This document shows positions 10,701 to 20,788 of a stretch of 64,000 nt of DNA, one piece after another. Source of the DNA: Nymphalis io (lineage: Eukaryota > Arthropoda > Insecta > Lepidoptera > Nymphalidae); contig NC_065888.1 of assembly GCF_905147045.1 (NCBI RefSeq), positions 10,421,001-10,485,000 of the forward strand, given 5' to 3'. A program made the position numbers and the translations under genes. The notes beneath the pieces were generated by a model. That model had not been told where the DNA came from, did no database searches, and saw nothing but the letters and a program-made list of their open reading frames with translations. How positions within the stretch are numbered: the stretch's first letter is position 1; the number at the start of each line of letters is the position of its first letter.

Positions 10701-13700
10701 GTAATTAAATTGAAAACATTATTTAAATTGTTTTCAAAAACCAATGTGTATAAAATTTAACTAAGTATGATTAGAAGACAATTAAGTGTATAGTGATAAC
10801 GAGCGATTTTTTCGTAGAGGAGTGAGAGGGCAGCCGGTGCCGGCGCTTGTGCGCGAGCTCGTTCTACAACGGCTCGCGCGCATGCTTTGCATCTACTTCG
10901 ACACTGATGCTCAGAAGGTACATATACACATTTATATATACATCATACTAAAGTATGGCACTTAAACATTATATATGATTCATTTACTTTATTGTTTTAC
11001 GAGCCGGTTGGCGTGATTGGTAGATACTTGCCTTTCACGCCGAAGGTTGTGGTTTCGATTCCCACCCAAGACAGACATTTGTGTGCATGAACATGTATGT
11101 TTGTCCTGAGTCTGGGTGTAATTATCTGTATAATTATGTATCTACAAAAGAAAAGTAGTATATGTAGTATATAAGTTGTCTGGTTTCCATAGAACTAGCT
11201 TTGCTTAATTTGGGATCAGATGACCATGTGTGAATAATGTCCCAGAATATTATTATTTATAAAATAACAATATAGCCCACCATGATTTATTCGAATCAAC
11301 TTACGCGACCATTCTATTTTATGTTACTATGCCACTAAACTTCAGATTTCAACAGATGCTTTACAAACTTTCAAAACGATTGGATGAATAGTATGTAACT
11401 TAAACAAACTTTATTTTTAAAAATTGTCTAAACTTATAAAAAATCTTAATTTAACTAATAAAGTATAGTTTATTATTTAAATCACTTAAGAAAACATTAT
11501 TTATATTTTTATAGAATACTAGTGTCCACCCGCGGCTTCCTCTACGTGAAGGGAGGGGAGGTACTATGTCCTATTCGGTACCCTTAATAACTTGTATGCA
11601 AAATTTCATGATTGATCGATTGAGCAGTTAAGACGTAAAAGAATAACAAACAAACATACAAACTTTCGCATTCACAATATTAGTAAGTTGCTACTACTTG
11701 CACAATATTACTTAAGTATTGACATTTGACAATATAATTATTCTTGTATGTTAAGCGACTCGCAAAGTTCTCTTTGAATGTACGCGGTTAAATGAACTTA
11801 CAAAGGCCACAAAAGCTTATTTTCATTTCGAAATGTTCAAAATATGGACCTCCCTGCACGTTTGTACTGTCTATCAGTATTCTCTCGTTAGTTTCTGGTA
11901 CTGGTGAACTCGTTAATTAGTTTTTATTTGCTATGACGTGTTATTAAGTATTAAAAGACAGTTAAATATTTCTGTAAATAATTATATATGAAACTGTAGT
12001 ATACGTGTAGTGTTATATATGTTATATTATATTACATTATATTGTATCATGGTATAGACATATGACGGGGAAAGATAAATATTATAATACAAGAATGTAA
12101 GTAAGATGGATGAAAGTAAGGTAAGAGATAGTTCTAAAATAGACTGTGGGAAGAATTTTGTGCTTGGTGGTATAGCTTTGTGCAAGTACATCTGGGTAGG
12201 TACCACCCACTCATTAGATATTCTCCTTTTTTTTTCACAAACACTGCTTCAGTTTATAAAGCATAATAATAAGCTCTATAAGTTCTCCGGTAAATAGTAA
12301 AGTAAATAAGACACATCTTGTTTTCAGAAAATGTTGAATCGATGTAAACAGATTATTTGTTTGGAATGTGGATGCCGTCAAGTTCAAATGTCTTCAATAC
12401 ATTCGTTTGTAGAGTTAAAATACCGTAGACATGGAACTTCTTTGAAAAAATATCGATTGTGTGGATGATCTTTCTGGGAATAAATTCTTCCCACAGAACG
12501 TGACACAAACATATGAATTGAAACCCACGATAGTATACAAGTGTTATAATATATTGTACTTATAAAGACAGACACACATATACATACATGTCTTTCTTTC
12601 GCATGAGTTTCTCGAGCAGAAATTCTGCTTCGACGAACCTAGGGTCCAGTTCAAAATATTTTCTCACTTTAAATATATATTTCTATATATATTTCAAAAT
12701 AAATACAATACTCGCACAAAAATTAAATTGGAGAGTATTGTATTCTTTTATATGCGTAAGCCGACGGTACAAATTCAAAAAATGTAAACTATATGTTCAA
12801 ATCACCATAACAATTACTCACCACGGGTAATAATTCGAATATAAAATAACCACATACTATCGAAAATCGCGTGGCAGCTTTCATGATATTCGATAACAAC
12901 CATTTGTAGCAATATAAAATATTCATGACGCGTTCTGCAGTGCTGTTCGGTAAGAACTCACTTCATTACTCACCCGTGAAATATTGACAGCCGACTTACA
13001 TATATGTATTCTTGAAATCTTATAATTATTATGATTAATGTTGCATATCACTTTCTGACACTTCACGACCGTTTCCGGCGGTGAGTTTCGAGTTTGTTCT
13101 TACAGAATAACTCTATTGAAAGCTCATTATATGGGACCATAAGATAGACGGATGCATACTGTGATTAATATGGAAAAAACCAAATTTTTCACTTAAATGA
13201 AAACTCAGAAACAATGTTTTTAATATAGGTACACTGAGCCCTAGAATTACTGTTTAAGAGTTGTAAATATTAAAATAACAATATTGTTATAAAAACAATC
13301 TAAGTTGTGGGTATCAGAAGATTAAACAAAAATAAAAATCCTTATTGTTTATCAATATTCATTCATTGTGTTCAAGATAAAGTCTGGTTGTTTTTCTTGA
13401 TGGTTGAAAGCTGAGTCTGTTTCGTTTCTTCAAGTAAGGTTTTTATATATTTTGTCACGATTGGTTTAATCATCTCAGAAATTACTATCAAGAACGAATA
13501 TTTTTTAAAACTCTATAAAGTATTTGCATTTAATTCATACCTCGGCCAATATTCTTTGGTATCTTTAATATTATAAAATATGTATTTGATACTAATTGAA
13601 TTTTTAACTCATTTAATTTGATCTCAAAAAATAACTTCCAAAATTAGAATTAATATTACACGCCCACCCTTAATTGGGTCACCTAACTCTGTATGAAATA

Positions 13701-16700
13701 ATTAGCACATTATTATTGATCCATCAATCGGAATCCATCGCTTCAATCAATGATATAAACAGCGAAATTATATATTTTTTTATAACTTCAGACTATGTGT
13801 TTGTATTGCTACAAGTTTTGTTTTACCATTACAAGAGCCATTAAATTAAAATGTATACTAAAATCTTTGACATTGATTCGACTTTCATAGTAAATTAAAA
13901 AAATAAATTGTCACGAAATATATTTGGTCACGTTCACGTGTAAATGGTGGTAAAGTTAACATTACGTATTTATTCCACCGACTCGACTAGTTGTCGTTCT
14001 TATTCTAATCACGATTTTGATAGTGTTAGGCCTCTTAGATGTTAATGTTATGAGTCAAATTACGTAACGAATGGCCAGATCAATAACGTTGTGGTCGTCT
14101 TGGGAAATGTCAAATTTGTATTGGAACCTTTCAGGGACTGAATTTTCGATTCAATTTGTGGTATATTTGGTAACTGTAGCAACTCCGAAACTTCTATAAA
14201 CTACGTATTCTGATATTCTAAATTGTATAATCTTAATTAAAACGTTTCGACATGTTGACACGCTGAATAAATCATATACAAGACGAGTATACCTTCATTG
14301 CATCGATTTATTAATTTATGTAGATATGTTTATCTCTTTTTAAGCTTAATTCTTTCGTACTTTGGATTGAAATGAGTGATTGGAAATTATTTATCTTTCT
14401 TATGAAAATATATTATAAATAAATGGTTTGAATTTCATTAAGAAATCAAAGTGTAATCATCATTCATTAAGAAAAATAAATACCGATATGTACTCAGAAG
14501 ATATATAGACTTAATGACCACGAAAAATTCAATCAATAAGCTTCAGTTAAATTTAAGTAAAACAAACTGTGGATGCTCCACAGCTGGGCAAAAGCTTTTC
14601 CTCTTTCTCCCCTAGAGAATAAGGATTTGAGCTTATTTAACCATGCTACCATTATGCTATATTCGTCAATATAATATGTAAAATATGAAAAACGCGAAAA
14701 AAAAATTAAGCACCGTTCCAATCTACCAATCGGTCATTGTAGATACAATTAGCAAAGAAAGGAGATCGCGAGGTTGAAATCTGCGATTTTTACTTATGCT
14801 AGTAGTTAATTTATTCAGAAAACGAATTATTTTTTCTAACGCGTTGTGCAATTGTCTTATTACTAAGTAAGGAAGTAGCAGTAGTAGTAATAACGGGTAG
14901 TAGGGTAAATGTACGAAGATGAAATATACTAGTATCTCAAAATATATATATTCAGGACAGAAGTGAAATATAAAAAAAAAAGTAATTCATTACAAAAAAT
15001 GCGAATTTATCAACATTTTATTAAGACACGAAAGAAAGAAGAACAAATTAGCTTATTAAGCGATAAAAATTATTTACAGATCATATCGATATCTCACACT
15101 GACAGATAACAATTACGCGCGTAAAAGGATAATAAAAAACAAAAGAAGGCCACGACAGCTACCATATATATGCCAGTGGTATTTTTCCCAGATAATCGCA
15201 ATATAATTTAAATGTCAATCAATTCTACTATCCCTAAGCAAAACAAATTGTTATATGAATATAGTAAGCTTTAGTAATTCTTATTTTAAAAGTGAAATAT
15301 TAAAGAGATTCAAAATATTGTTTTGTTAACTGTTACTGATGACTTGTAATTAAGTAATGGCAACCAGGTATTTTATGGAGGGATTTTATTATAATTTATA
15401 ATATGTAAATGAGTTATCCAACTTCAGGGCTGAAAAATTAAATATTCACTCTTAAAGTTTTGATATTGATTGGGTAATTAAAAACGTAGTCCAAAACTTC
15501 AAACTCTAAAAGATAGACAAGAATTTTTCGCCCAATTTTGCAATTAGTTTTTCTCCGAGTTTCATAATTTATTAAGTTAATAATCTTCATAGACTATTTA
15601 AAAAAATTGTCAAATACATTGAGCCCTGTTATTTGTAAGTTTCGTTAAATTTACATATGTTTGATATAAATATATATCAAAGAAGACTTGTTATGGTAAT
15701 AACTGCATGGTAATAACTGCAGTTTGTGGATAGTGTATTGGATCCAACACAAAATGGATTGCAACGTCTAAAATACGTTTTATAAATATCTTGCTCAACG
15801 ATGCGGTCAGAAGCGAACGTTGAAAAGATTGAAAACGTTGCAAATTTTCAGTCGTAAAAAATAAAGTTTCTAATCGGCACTGAAAGATACCGTGAATTTT
15901 GCTTCGAGTAAGTTATTGAATGGTCTACTTAATAGCTGAATGAAAAGTTAATTAATAATAAAATTAAAATCTGCAGATTGGAACTCAAAGGCTATACATT
16001 TTTTAAATGATTCAACGGTGAAGTATAATGCAATACTTGCTTGCTCTCTATCTTTACGCATTTCATTAATTTCTTGACATAAATTTTTAATAATAATACT
16101 TGACATACGTTTTTAAAATAATAAAAAGATATATTTTTTTTAAGGTGTCGTTATTTGATTTTAATGTAACATTTATCTTTTAAAGGTAGCGGTGTAATCT
16201 ATCTATTTTTAAGTGTAGAATAAAGATTACTTATTTTTATATGCATATTTTTAATTTAGTACTACAATTAAAAATATGCAAAATCTTTATAAAAGTGTCA
16301 TACCGTTAGATTTTATTAGAGACGACAATATTTTTAAAGATAAGTAATAATACCAACCAAAAAAAATATTTAAGATAAAAAAGCCTATACAGGAACAACA
16401 AAATTTAACCCAAGAAATTAAATACCATCTTAGTATATGTTTATTATTGATACCAGGGCGACAGCAGTGCCGTGACAGTAACCGCGGGCGTTCAGGTAAA
16501 TCCACGTACGGGTTCACGCTTGAAAGCGGAAGTGCAACGTGACGGACCGGCATCCCCCGCCTCGCCACGTTTTGCTAGGCAAAACCACAACAACCATCTC
16601 AGTGAGTAATTGTTTTATTATGCTCGCCATAAGTATTATTTATCAATACTTACATTATGTATACAAATAGCTACTAAGAATAACTTTTATGTAGCTATAA

Positions 16701-19700
16701 AATAATCAATCAAGATGATAACGGCGTGGTTACATAAGAAAACTAAATACGGAATTTAAAAATATAGTTATAGTTATCAAATAATCTTTTACCTTTTTTT
16801 TACAGTAAAAAACAATTTCAGGTCTTTATGTATTATATAGTTTAGCCCGTGCGTTGATTGATTGATAATTAGGATATTTGTATAAGCTTCTCGTGTACAA
16901 TATATATCTATATCTATAGATCGAGGTGCAGCAAGCGCGGTTGGTTCGGGTGTGGGTGTGGGTGTAGGCGTAGGCGTTGGCGAAGCTGTAATGTCCGTGT
17001 GCACAAGCGCGTGTCCGTGCTGCGCGTGCTGCGGCTGCACGCTGCGCGACGCAGCCGCTCGCCACGAGCAGCGCGTCGCTGCCAATGAGCGGCTCGAGCG
17101 TGCGAATCTCGAGTGGAAACAGGTAGTGTATTTGCATCTGATATATTATTTATTAATGTTAAGAATTAATAATTATGTCTTCTGAACGCATAGATAAGTA
17201 CTTGCTCATAAATCATTCCATTCCTAATACGCTGCTAACAAACGACAAACTGCCAACGATTTAACTACTATAAAGCTATATTTAACTATTTACTTTCTTA
17301 TACATGAGTCACAACAAATTAAATACACGAAACTAGATCAATGAGTAACAAAAATAACTAACGACTTATTTACAGCTTTTCCTACATCCATCCATGATAA
17401 TGCCTGATCCTGGAAAATTCCCGGATATCTGCCTCACAGATTTTCTTAAAAATATTTTAATAAACAGAAGCAGATATGAACAGTTGTTTTAGTAACATTT
17501 CTTTATAATTTTTAAGCTCTGTAAGTTTATAATACTGGTGGTAGAGCTTTGTGCAAGCTCGTCTGGGTAGGTACCACCCACTCATCAGATATTCTACCGC
17601 AAAACAGCAGTACTTGTGTTGTGTTGTATTGTTGTGTTCCGGTTTGAAGGGTGAGTGAGCCAGTGTAATTACAGGCACAAGGGACATAACATCTTAGTTC
17701 CCAAGGTTGGTGGCGCATTGGTGATGTAAGCGATGGTTAACATTTCGTACAATGCCAATGTCTAAGGGCGTTTGGTGACCACTTAGCATCAGTGTCATTC
17801 CTATTCTATAAAAAAAAAATTAATAACCCAAAACACTATGAAACATGGTAATATTTCTACACCTGTTATTATCTAAGCTTGATACTCTGTTGCTAACTAA
17901 ATTCTTTCCAAAAAAGTTGGATAACCTTCCCTATCGGTTTTACTTTGAGTTTCTGTTATTCAACCATATTTCCTGTTGCCAATCTACTAAACTAAACTGG
18001 CTACCTATCCAACAACGCAGGCACTTTAGAAATTTTAGGACAAAGTATTCTATTTTATATGAACCGAGTGTGCCTGAATACCTCTAATGCAAAAAGCTTG
18101 CTGTGTGACGGCCATTACTGTTTCGTTCTGCTGACAACCTGATACTTCGTTTCCACTCTATCGTAGTGGTCCTTTCTAAGAATCTCCACGCTGAGGGTGA
18201 CTTGGCTTTGGAACGTACTTCCTTTGACACAAGAAAAGCGATCACTAAAAAGTCTTAATGACTTTTCGTATAAGGTTAAAAGACTTTTTCCCACGCTGCA
18301 ACGTACATAACAATCTCTTTGTTCACAATTTCTTAACATATTTAGTTTTCCACTTGAGCTGAGTCCATTCTTTCTTTTTTTCTTGTTATCACAAATATGT
18401 GTTAATTTTTTTTTTCTGAATAAGATTAAAGTTTGTGCAGTTTTATTTAATTTTCTTTAATTATTTATTTTTTCCGTGTAATCTATTTTCTCTGTTCAAA
18501 TCAGGGTTGACTGGAAGATAGTGAGTTTATTCATTGTCTGCCTTTTGTGTAATGACTATAACAAAAATATATTAAAATTATAGGTAATCTTTTTATTTCA
18601 TAGAAATTAATTATTGATTGGCAATATAAGAAAGATATTTTATTATATATGATAAACGAATAAAAAAATCAAGTCAATTGACACAATTTTTCACATTCCA
18701 GTAAAAACAAAATAGAGATTAACAAGATATTTTTCAGGAAACTAGCATCGCTCAACAAAAATAAAACGTCGTAAAGTCGTATATCATTGTCCTTCATAGC
18801 GACAATATCACCCCATTAATTTGGGGGAATAATATTTTTATTGTTTCAATCCGTAACAATAAAAATATTGTACCTAACAATAATAAATAAAATATCTGCA
18901 TGCAACTAGACAAAATGCCTCTTTGGCTAACGTATAACGCAGCCCTAGGTTCGAATCCCGAGTCCGGCTAATATTAATTTATTGGGTATTTAAGCCAAGA
19001 AATTCTAAGACACAGCTTGGAGGTTGAAAGTCACTCTTCTGTTGTATCGGGTTTCTTCCATCCTCGTCGGTTTATAAGAGTGAGGAAATATAAAGTGTAT
19101 GCATTTTATTTTGTTCTGCAAAGTTGGCTATTCTATCTTAAGAATGGCCGTCATGGCATAAATTGTTAAGAAAGTCATCATCATCGGATGATTTTTTTCG
19201 AAATTTGCGAAACATTGTGTATATGAAGTAAAGGAATTTTACTTATGTCATTGATATTTTATTCGACAAAAAAACTAAATTTAAAGTTACATTACCAAAT
19301 ATATAATAAATAATTTATTTCATATATTTATATTTTTATAACTGCTGATAAAGTTAGCATACATAAAAATTTCTTAAAGTTAAGCTCTTATATGGCTTCA
19401 ATTTACATTATAATGATATTTAGTATGTAGTAAATTGTGCTGTAATCAGCACCATACGTGTGCAGTTGCAGGATAAGCGTTACCCGTACGTACTACCCGT
19501 ACTTGTCGGGTACGGGTACGGGTAGTACGGGTGACGTACTACCCGGTGCAATTTAATAAAAGGTTACTATAATTATTGTAATATACATTACAACATAATA
19601 ACCTTTTAATTATATAGACTTGATGTATAGATTGTTGTATATATACTTTGGTGTATGTATGACTCGATGGTTGTGGCTTTGTGTAAGTGCGTCTGGGTTG

Positions 19701-20326
19701 ACACCACTTAACTTATTTTATACGCTACAGCCAAACACCAATATTTAGTATTGTCGTGTTACGGTTTGAAAAGAGTGAGACAGTGTAACTGTAGGCACAA
19801 GTTCCCAAGGTTGGTGGCGCATCATCACGGTAGCATGCGCAACCGATCCCGTGGCGCTTCTCATTAAGACGGAAAGGTTTAAGGCTGGTTTTTTAGTGCG
19901 TATTCCGATGTTCGGGGCGCACTCGGCGATTTGTACACCGGCGAGCTCCACACACTGTTCCCGTGGGGAAAACGCGTAATGCGTTTTTCCAGCGTTAAAA
20001 AAAAGGTTGTTTGGCGCGTTGGCGATGTAAGGAATGGTTAATATTTATACAGCGCTGATGTCTTTAGTTGATGGTGATCAATTACCAACAGGCGGCCCAC
20101 TTGCCAGGCTGCCATAACACAATAAACAATAAAAAGTTAGACTATATTTTATCATTGGTAACTAACTAAGAACTAATTGTTTATTCAACTTTAGGTGGCT
20201 GTAGTAGCAGACAGAGCATTGCTTGCAGTTTTCGTGCTGGTCACCACAATAGCGACGGCGGCTATCCTTCTGCCTCAGATCAACAACCTTCACGTCGGAA
20301 ACACACCCTTAAAACCTCCTACTTAG
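4535..20326 (+). CDS. Nicotinic acetylcholine receptor subunit, alpha-type, divergent (3' half of gene)
   Basis: This encodes a subunit of a pentameric, acetylcholine-gated cation channel of the neuronal plasma membrane. Seven exons (4535-4751, 8057-8191, 8681-8759, 10818-10917, 16457-16601, 16920-17122, 20195-20326) sum to 1011 bases and join without a frame break into 336 codons plus stop. In order they carry the end of the ligand-binding domain with the YYSCC vicinal-cysteine loop C (which makes it alpha-type), M1 (FYVFNLILPCLLINGIALL), M2 with the GEKVTLG start, M3, a cytoplasmic loop with a (VG)n run and a cysteine cluster, and M4 followed by a short tail. The signal peptide, Cys-loop and N-terminal exons lie outside the window. 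Overall form suggests a divergent member rather than the conserved alpha1-alpha7; an insect alpha9/alpha10-like assignment is a guess. Introns are loaded with SINE and LINE copies. Confidence 0.88.
5331..5608 (-). repeat. Family B dispersed repeat, near full length
   Basis: A copy of a repeat of about 280 bp also seen at 6758, 17534, 19668, 28740, 34550, 51540 and 57975. Head: ggtggtagagctttgtgcaa and ggtaggtaccacccactcat. Middle: cagtgtaattacaggcacaa. Tail: a cacttaccatcaggtggcc hairpin and ctattctataaaaaaa. No tRNA-like promoter boxes were recognised. The copy lies in a receptor intron. Confidence 0.8.
5680..5993 (+). repeat. Family A tRNA-headed SINE, full length with 13-bp TSD
   Basis: Complete copy: tRNA-like head with the B-box-like gggttcgaacccggg, a conserved body, and a (TTACTG)n tail. 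Flanked by exact copies of tgtccgtttttaa (5667-5679 and 5994-6006), so its ends are known. It resembles Metulj-type SINEs. Confidence 0.85.
6758..7046 (+). repeat. Family B dispersed repeat, full length
   Basis: The best-preserved copy of the family in this window, including the intact accacttaccatcaggtggc tail hairpin and a ttctataaaaaaa end. It sits in the same receptor intron as two family A SINEs. Confidence 0.8.
7201..7290 (-). repeat. Family A SINE 3' fragment (diverged)
   Basis: The stretch 'gccctgctgtggggcaaaagccacctt' through 'tgctgcttcatag' is the reversed 3' part of the SINE body. Confidence 0.5.
7474..7760 (+). repeat. Family A tRNA-headed SINE
   Basis: A near full-length copy from gccgagatggtcc to caggctgttac, with several substitutions in the head (gtgcgttcaaacccggg) and only one tail unit. 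It is older than the copies at 5680 and 54404. Confidence 0.8.
8057..8191 (+). CDS. nAChR exon: end of M1 and M2 pore helix
   Basis: Acceptor ttttag before 8057, donor a|gtaaga after 8191 (phase 1). Encodes ALLVFYVPSESGEKV, the M2 helix and DTLPPTEKTPLI. The intermediate-ring Glu (-1') and the gate Leu (9') are present. Position 19' is Arg and 20' is Asp, where most family members have Ala-Glu or similar. Confidence 0.92.
8681..8759 (+). CDS. nAChR exon: M3, ending at a GC splice donor
   Basis: Acceptor ttgatttcag before 8681. Encodes LYYGVSTCLVSFSASLSVVT and LNISY. The only junction that keeps the frame into the next exon is CAG|GCGAGT, a GC donor, joined to the acceptor before 10818, giving NISYRGVRG. 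The nearby GT (8764) would shift the frame. Confidence 0.85.
8765..9960. other. AT-rich intronic DNA, nothing recognised
   Basis: Lies within the GC-AG intron 8760-10817 of the receptor gene. No exon, repeat or RNA gene could be supported. Confidence 0.4.
9963..10310 (+). repeat. Family D tRNA-headed SINE
   Basis: Head gcctcgttggtagtgg and B-box-like gaggttctgggttcaattcc, then 'aaaagttattgggtttttc', a GC-rich central block (cccggagcccgtgcctcgga), 'tagagagtgcac', 'gcgcacacacttgtgcacta' and 'gttggctaatctctttgag'. Related copies are at 18917 and 53627, with a partial one at 61113. The conserved non-tRNA body rules out a tRNA gene. Confidence 0.75.
10818..10917 (+). CDS. nAChR exon: start of M3-M4 loop
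   Basis: Acceptor ttttcgtag before 10818 and donor aag|gtacat after 10917 (phase 0). Encodes RGVRGQPVPALVRELVLQRL then ARMLCIYFDTDAQK, the amphipathic segment that follows M3 in the family. The exon is markedly GC-richer than its introns. Confidence 0.88.
11003..11270 (+). repeat. Family E tRNA-like SINE
   Basis: Begins with gagccggttggcgtgattgg and a B-box-like ggtttcgattcccaccc, then 'gacagacatttgtgtgcatg', 'ctgagtctgggtgtaatta' and 'aatgtcccagaatattatta'. This is the layout of a tRNA-derived SINE unrelated in body to families A and D. Only one copy is visible here, so family status rests on structure and general resemblance to common lepidopteran repeats. Confidence 0.55.
11520..11690 (+). 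repeat. Degenerate dispersed repeat of the 'cccgcggctt / aactttcgcatt' type
   Basis: Order of landmarks: 'ccacccgcggcttcctctac', 'gcaaaatttcatgattgatc', 'aacaaacaaacatacaaact', 'ttcgcattcacaatattagt'. The same vocabulary is found near 30040, 35520, 53380 and 59860, so this is an old dispersed element whose class I cannot assign. Confidence 0.5.
12167..12226 (+). repeat. Family B head fragment
   Basis: Matches only the first 60 bases of the family, to 'cactcattagatattct', then runs into T-rich DNA. Confidence 0.6.
12230..14569. other. AT-rich intronic DNA, no gene seen
   Basis: Part of the large receptor intron 10918-16456. The short open frames here have no recognisable protein character. 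Confidence 0.4.
14570..14655 (-). repeat. Family A SINE 3' fragment (diverged)
   Basis: 'ggatgctccacagctgggca' through 'gagcttatttaaccatgct' is the reversed 3' part of the SINE body. Confidence 0.5.
14656..16240. other. AT-rich intronic DNA, no gene seen
   Basis: Remainder of the receptor intron; nothing supportable apart from the hairpin at 16242-16280. Confidence 0.4.
16242..16280. repeat. Perfect 15-bp inverted repeat, 9-nt loop
   Basis: Arms tgcatatttttaatt (16242-16256) and aattaaaaatatgca (16266-16280) are exact reverse complements. A second pair, aaagat and atctttt, lies further out. The function is unknown and the arms are AT-rich. Confidence 0.75.
16457..16601 (+). CDS. nAChR exon: M3-M4 cytoplasmic loop, first part
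   Basis: Acceptor gataccag before 16457, donor a|gtgagt after 16601 (phase 1). Encodes GDSSAVTVTAGVQVNPRTGS, then a Pro/Ser/Arg stretch (RDGPASPASPRFARQ). The loop is poorly conserved in the family, so the call rests on GC-rich base composition, splice signals and frame compatibility with both neighbours. Confidence 0.75.
16920..17122 (+). CDS. nAChR exon: Gly-Val repeat, Cys cluster and pre-M4 helix
   Basis: Acceptor ctatag before 16920, donor cag|gtagtg after 17122 (phase 0). Encodes a GVGVGVGVGVG run, then CTSACPCCACCGC (seven cysteines in 13 residues), then RDAAARHEQRVAANERLERA and NLEWKQ, the usual helix that leads into M4. Frame is fixed on the 3' side by the M4 exon. Confidence 0.85.
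17123..17533. other. AT-rich intronic DNA, nothing recognised
   Basis: First part of the last receptor intron. Confidence 0.4.
17534..17819 (+). repeat. Family B dispersed repeat with damaged 3' tail
   Basis: Full-length head and middle. The tail hairpin reads cacttagcatcag and then jumps to 'tgtcattcctattctataaa', so about 25 bases including half the hairpin stem are lost. The middle has an extra gtgttgttgt expansion. Confidence 0.8.
17840..18345 (+). pseudogene. Degraded LINE ORF2 C-terminal remnant
   Basis: The frame at 17845-18087 ends in LNWLPIQQRRHFRNFRTKYS then VPEYL. This is the post-RT C-terminal block of jockey/CR1-like LINE proteins, where 'LxWLPIxxRRxFR' and 'P.YL' are typical. 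After the stop, reading frames continue with FRSADNLILRF-like and LALERTSFDTRKA-like pieces interrupted by frameshifts. No complete domain remains. The clade is uncertain. Confidence 0.55.
18346..18905. other. AT-rich intronic DNA, nothing recognised
   Basis: Between the LINE remnant and the SINE at 18917; low-complexity T-rich tracts only. Confidence 0.4.
18917..19165 (+). repeat. Family D SINE, diverged
   Basis: Head 'gcctctttggctaac' and B-box-like taggttcgaatcccgagtcc, then 'ttattgggtatttaagcc', 'agagtgaggaaatataaagtg' and 'aagttggctattctatctt', in the same order as the copy at 9963. Confidence 0.6.
19481..19546. repeat. GC-rich inverted-repeat cluster of CCCGTAC units
   Basis: The left side has acccgtac and tacccgtac. 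The right side has gtacgggta and gtacgggt, separated by a short loop around ttgtc, so the arms pair with a small offset. A further gtactacccgg follows. This is very GC-rich for an intron of this base composition. Confidence 0.7.
19668..20125 (+). repeat. Family B repeat interrupted by an R1-type tail
   Basis: The head and middle of family B (19668-19840) and its 3' part (20012-20125) are separated by the R1-type tail at 19841-20011. 'aggttggtggcgca' before and 'aggttgtttggcgcgt' after the insert look like a slightly diverged target duplication. Confidence 0.65.
19841..20011 (+). mobile_element. R1-clade LINE 3' UTR-only insertion
   Basis: A copy of only the last 170 bases of the element family at 1690-2720: 'gcgcaaccgatcccgtggcg', 'ttttttagtgcgtattccg', 'gttcggggcgcactcggcg', 'gtggggaaaacgcgtaatgc', 'gtttttccagcgttaaaaaa'. 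Severe 5' truncation is usual for target-primed reverse transcription. It lies inside a family B repeat. Confidence 0.75.
20195..20326 (+). CDS. nAChR last exon: M4 and C-terminus
   Basis: Acceptor caactttag before 20195. Encodes VAVVADRALLAVFVLVTTIA then TAAILLPQIN and a short extracellular tail ending PLKPPT, stop TAG at 20324-20326. The D-R-x-L motif at the start of M4 is typical of the family. Confidence 0.9.
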   Translation: MAVVADRALLAVFVLVTTIATAAILLPQINNLHVGNTPLKPPT

Positions 20327-20775
20327 ATTTAATTTACAAACAGTAGTATTAAAGTGTCAACGAATTATGGTTTCATTCATAAACAATAAGTATGTTTGTG
20401 GATTAATTATTAGGTTGTCAATTTATTAATATTAATTTATTAATATTTAATAATGTAAGTATTCTACTGTTAAAAAAATGTAATACCTTTCTCCGTTATC
20501 TATATACAAATACAGCAATACAAAGACCTCGTTTTATCTCAAAATATAATTACCTTTTTATGTAATATTAGATGTAACGCCAAAATGAAAAATGTGCCAA
20601 AGAAATTAGACAATTATTTGTTGTATAATTCTACCTTTTATCTAGATTTTAGAGTTTGTGGGTTTGAATATTTGTAGGTTTAATATTCCTGGATTACTCG
20701 TATTATTTACAATAGTTTTTTTTTATAATTATGTGGCCAAAAGGTTGTTTTTTATATAAAACTGATTTATATAAT
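20327..20775 (+). other. Presumed 3' UTR / downstream region of the receptor gene
   Basis: AT-rich DNA after the stop codon with no canonical AATAAA that can be singled out; the transcript end was not located. Confidence 0.35.
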
Positions 20776-20788
20776 ATAATAGGTGTGT

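Noticed and set aside
16789..17137. Minus-strand frames with Thr-Pro and Thr-His repeats
   Set aside because: They are the reverse reading of the Gly-Val repeat exon.
20731..20788. ATG at 20731 as the start of the RTE protein
   Set aside because: It lies before the 13-bp duplication, so these codons are flanking DNA that happens to be open.
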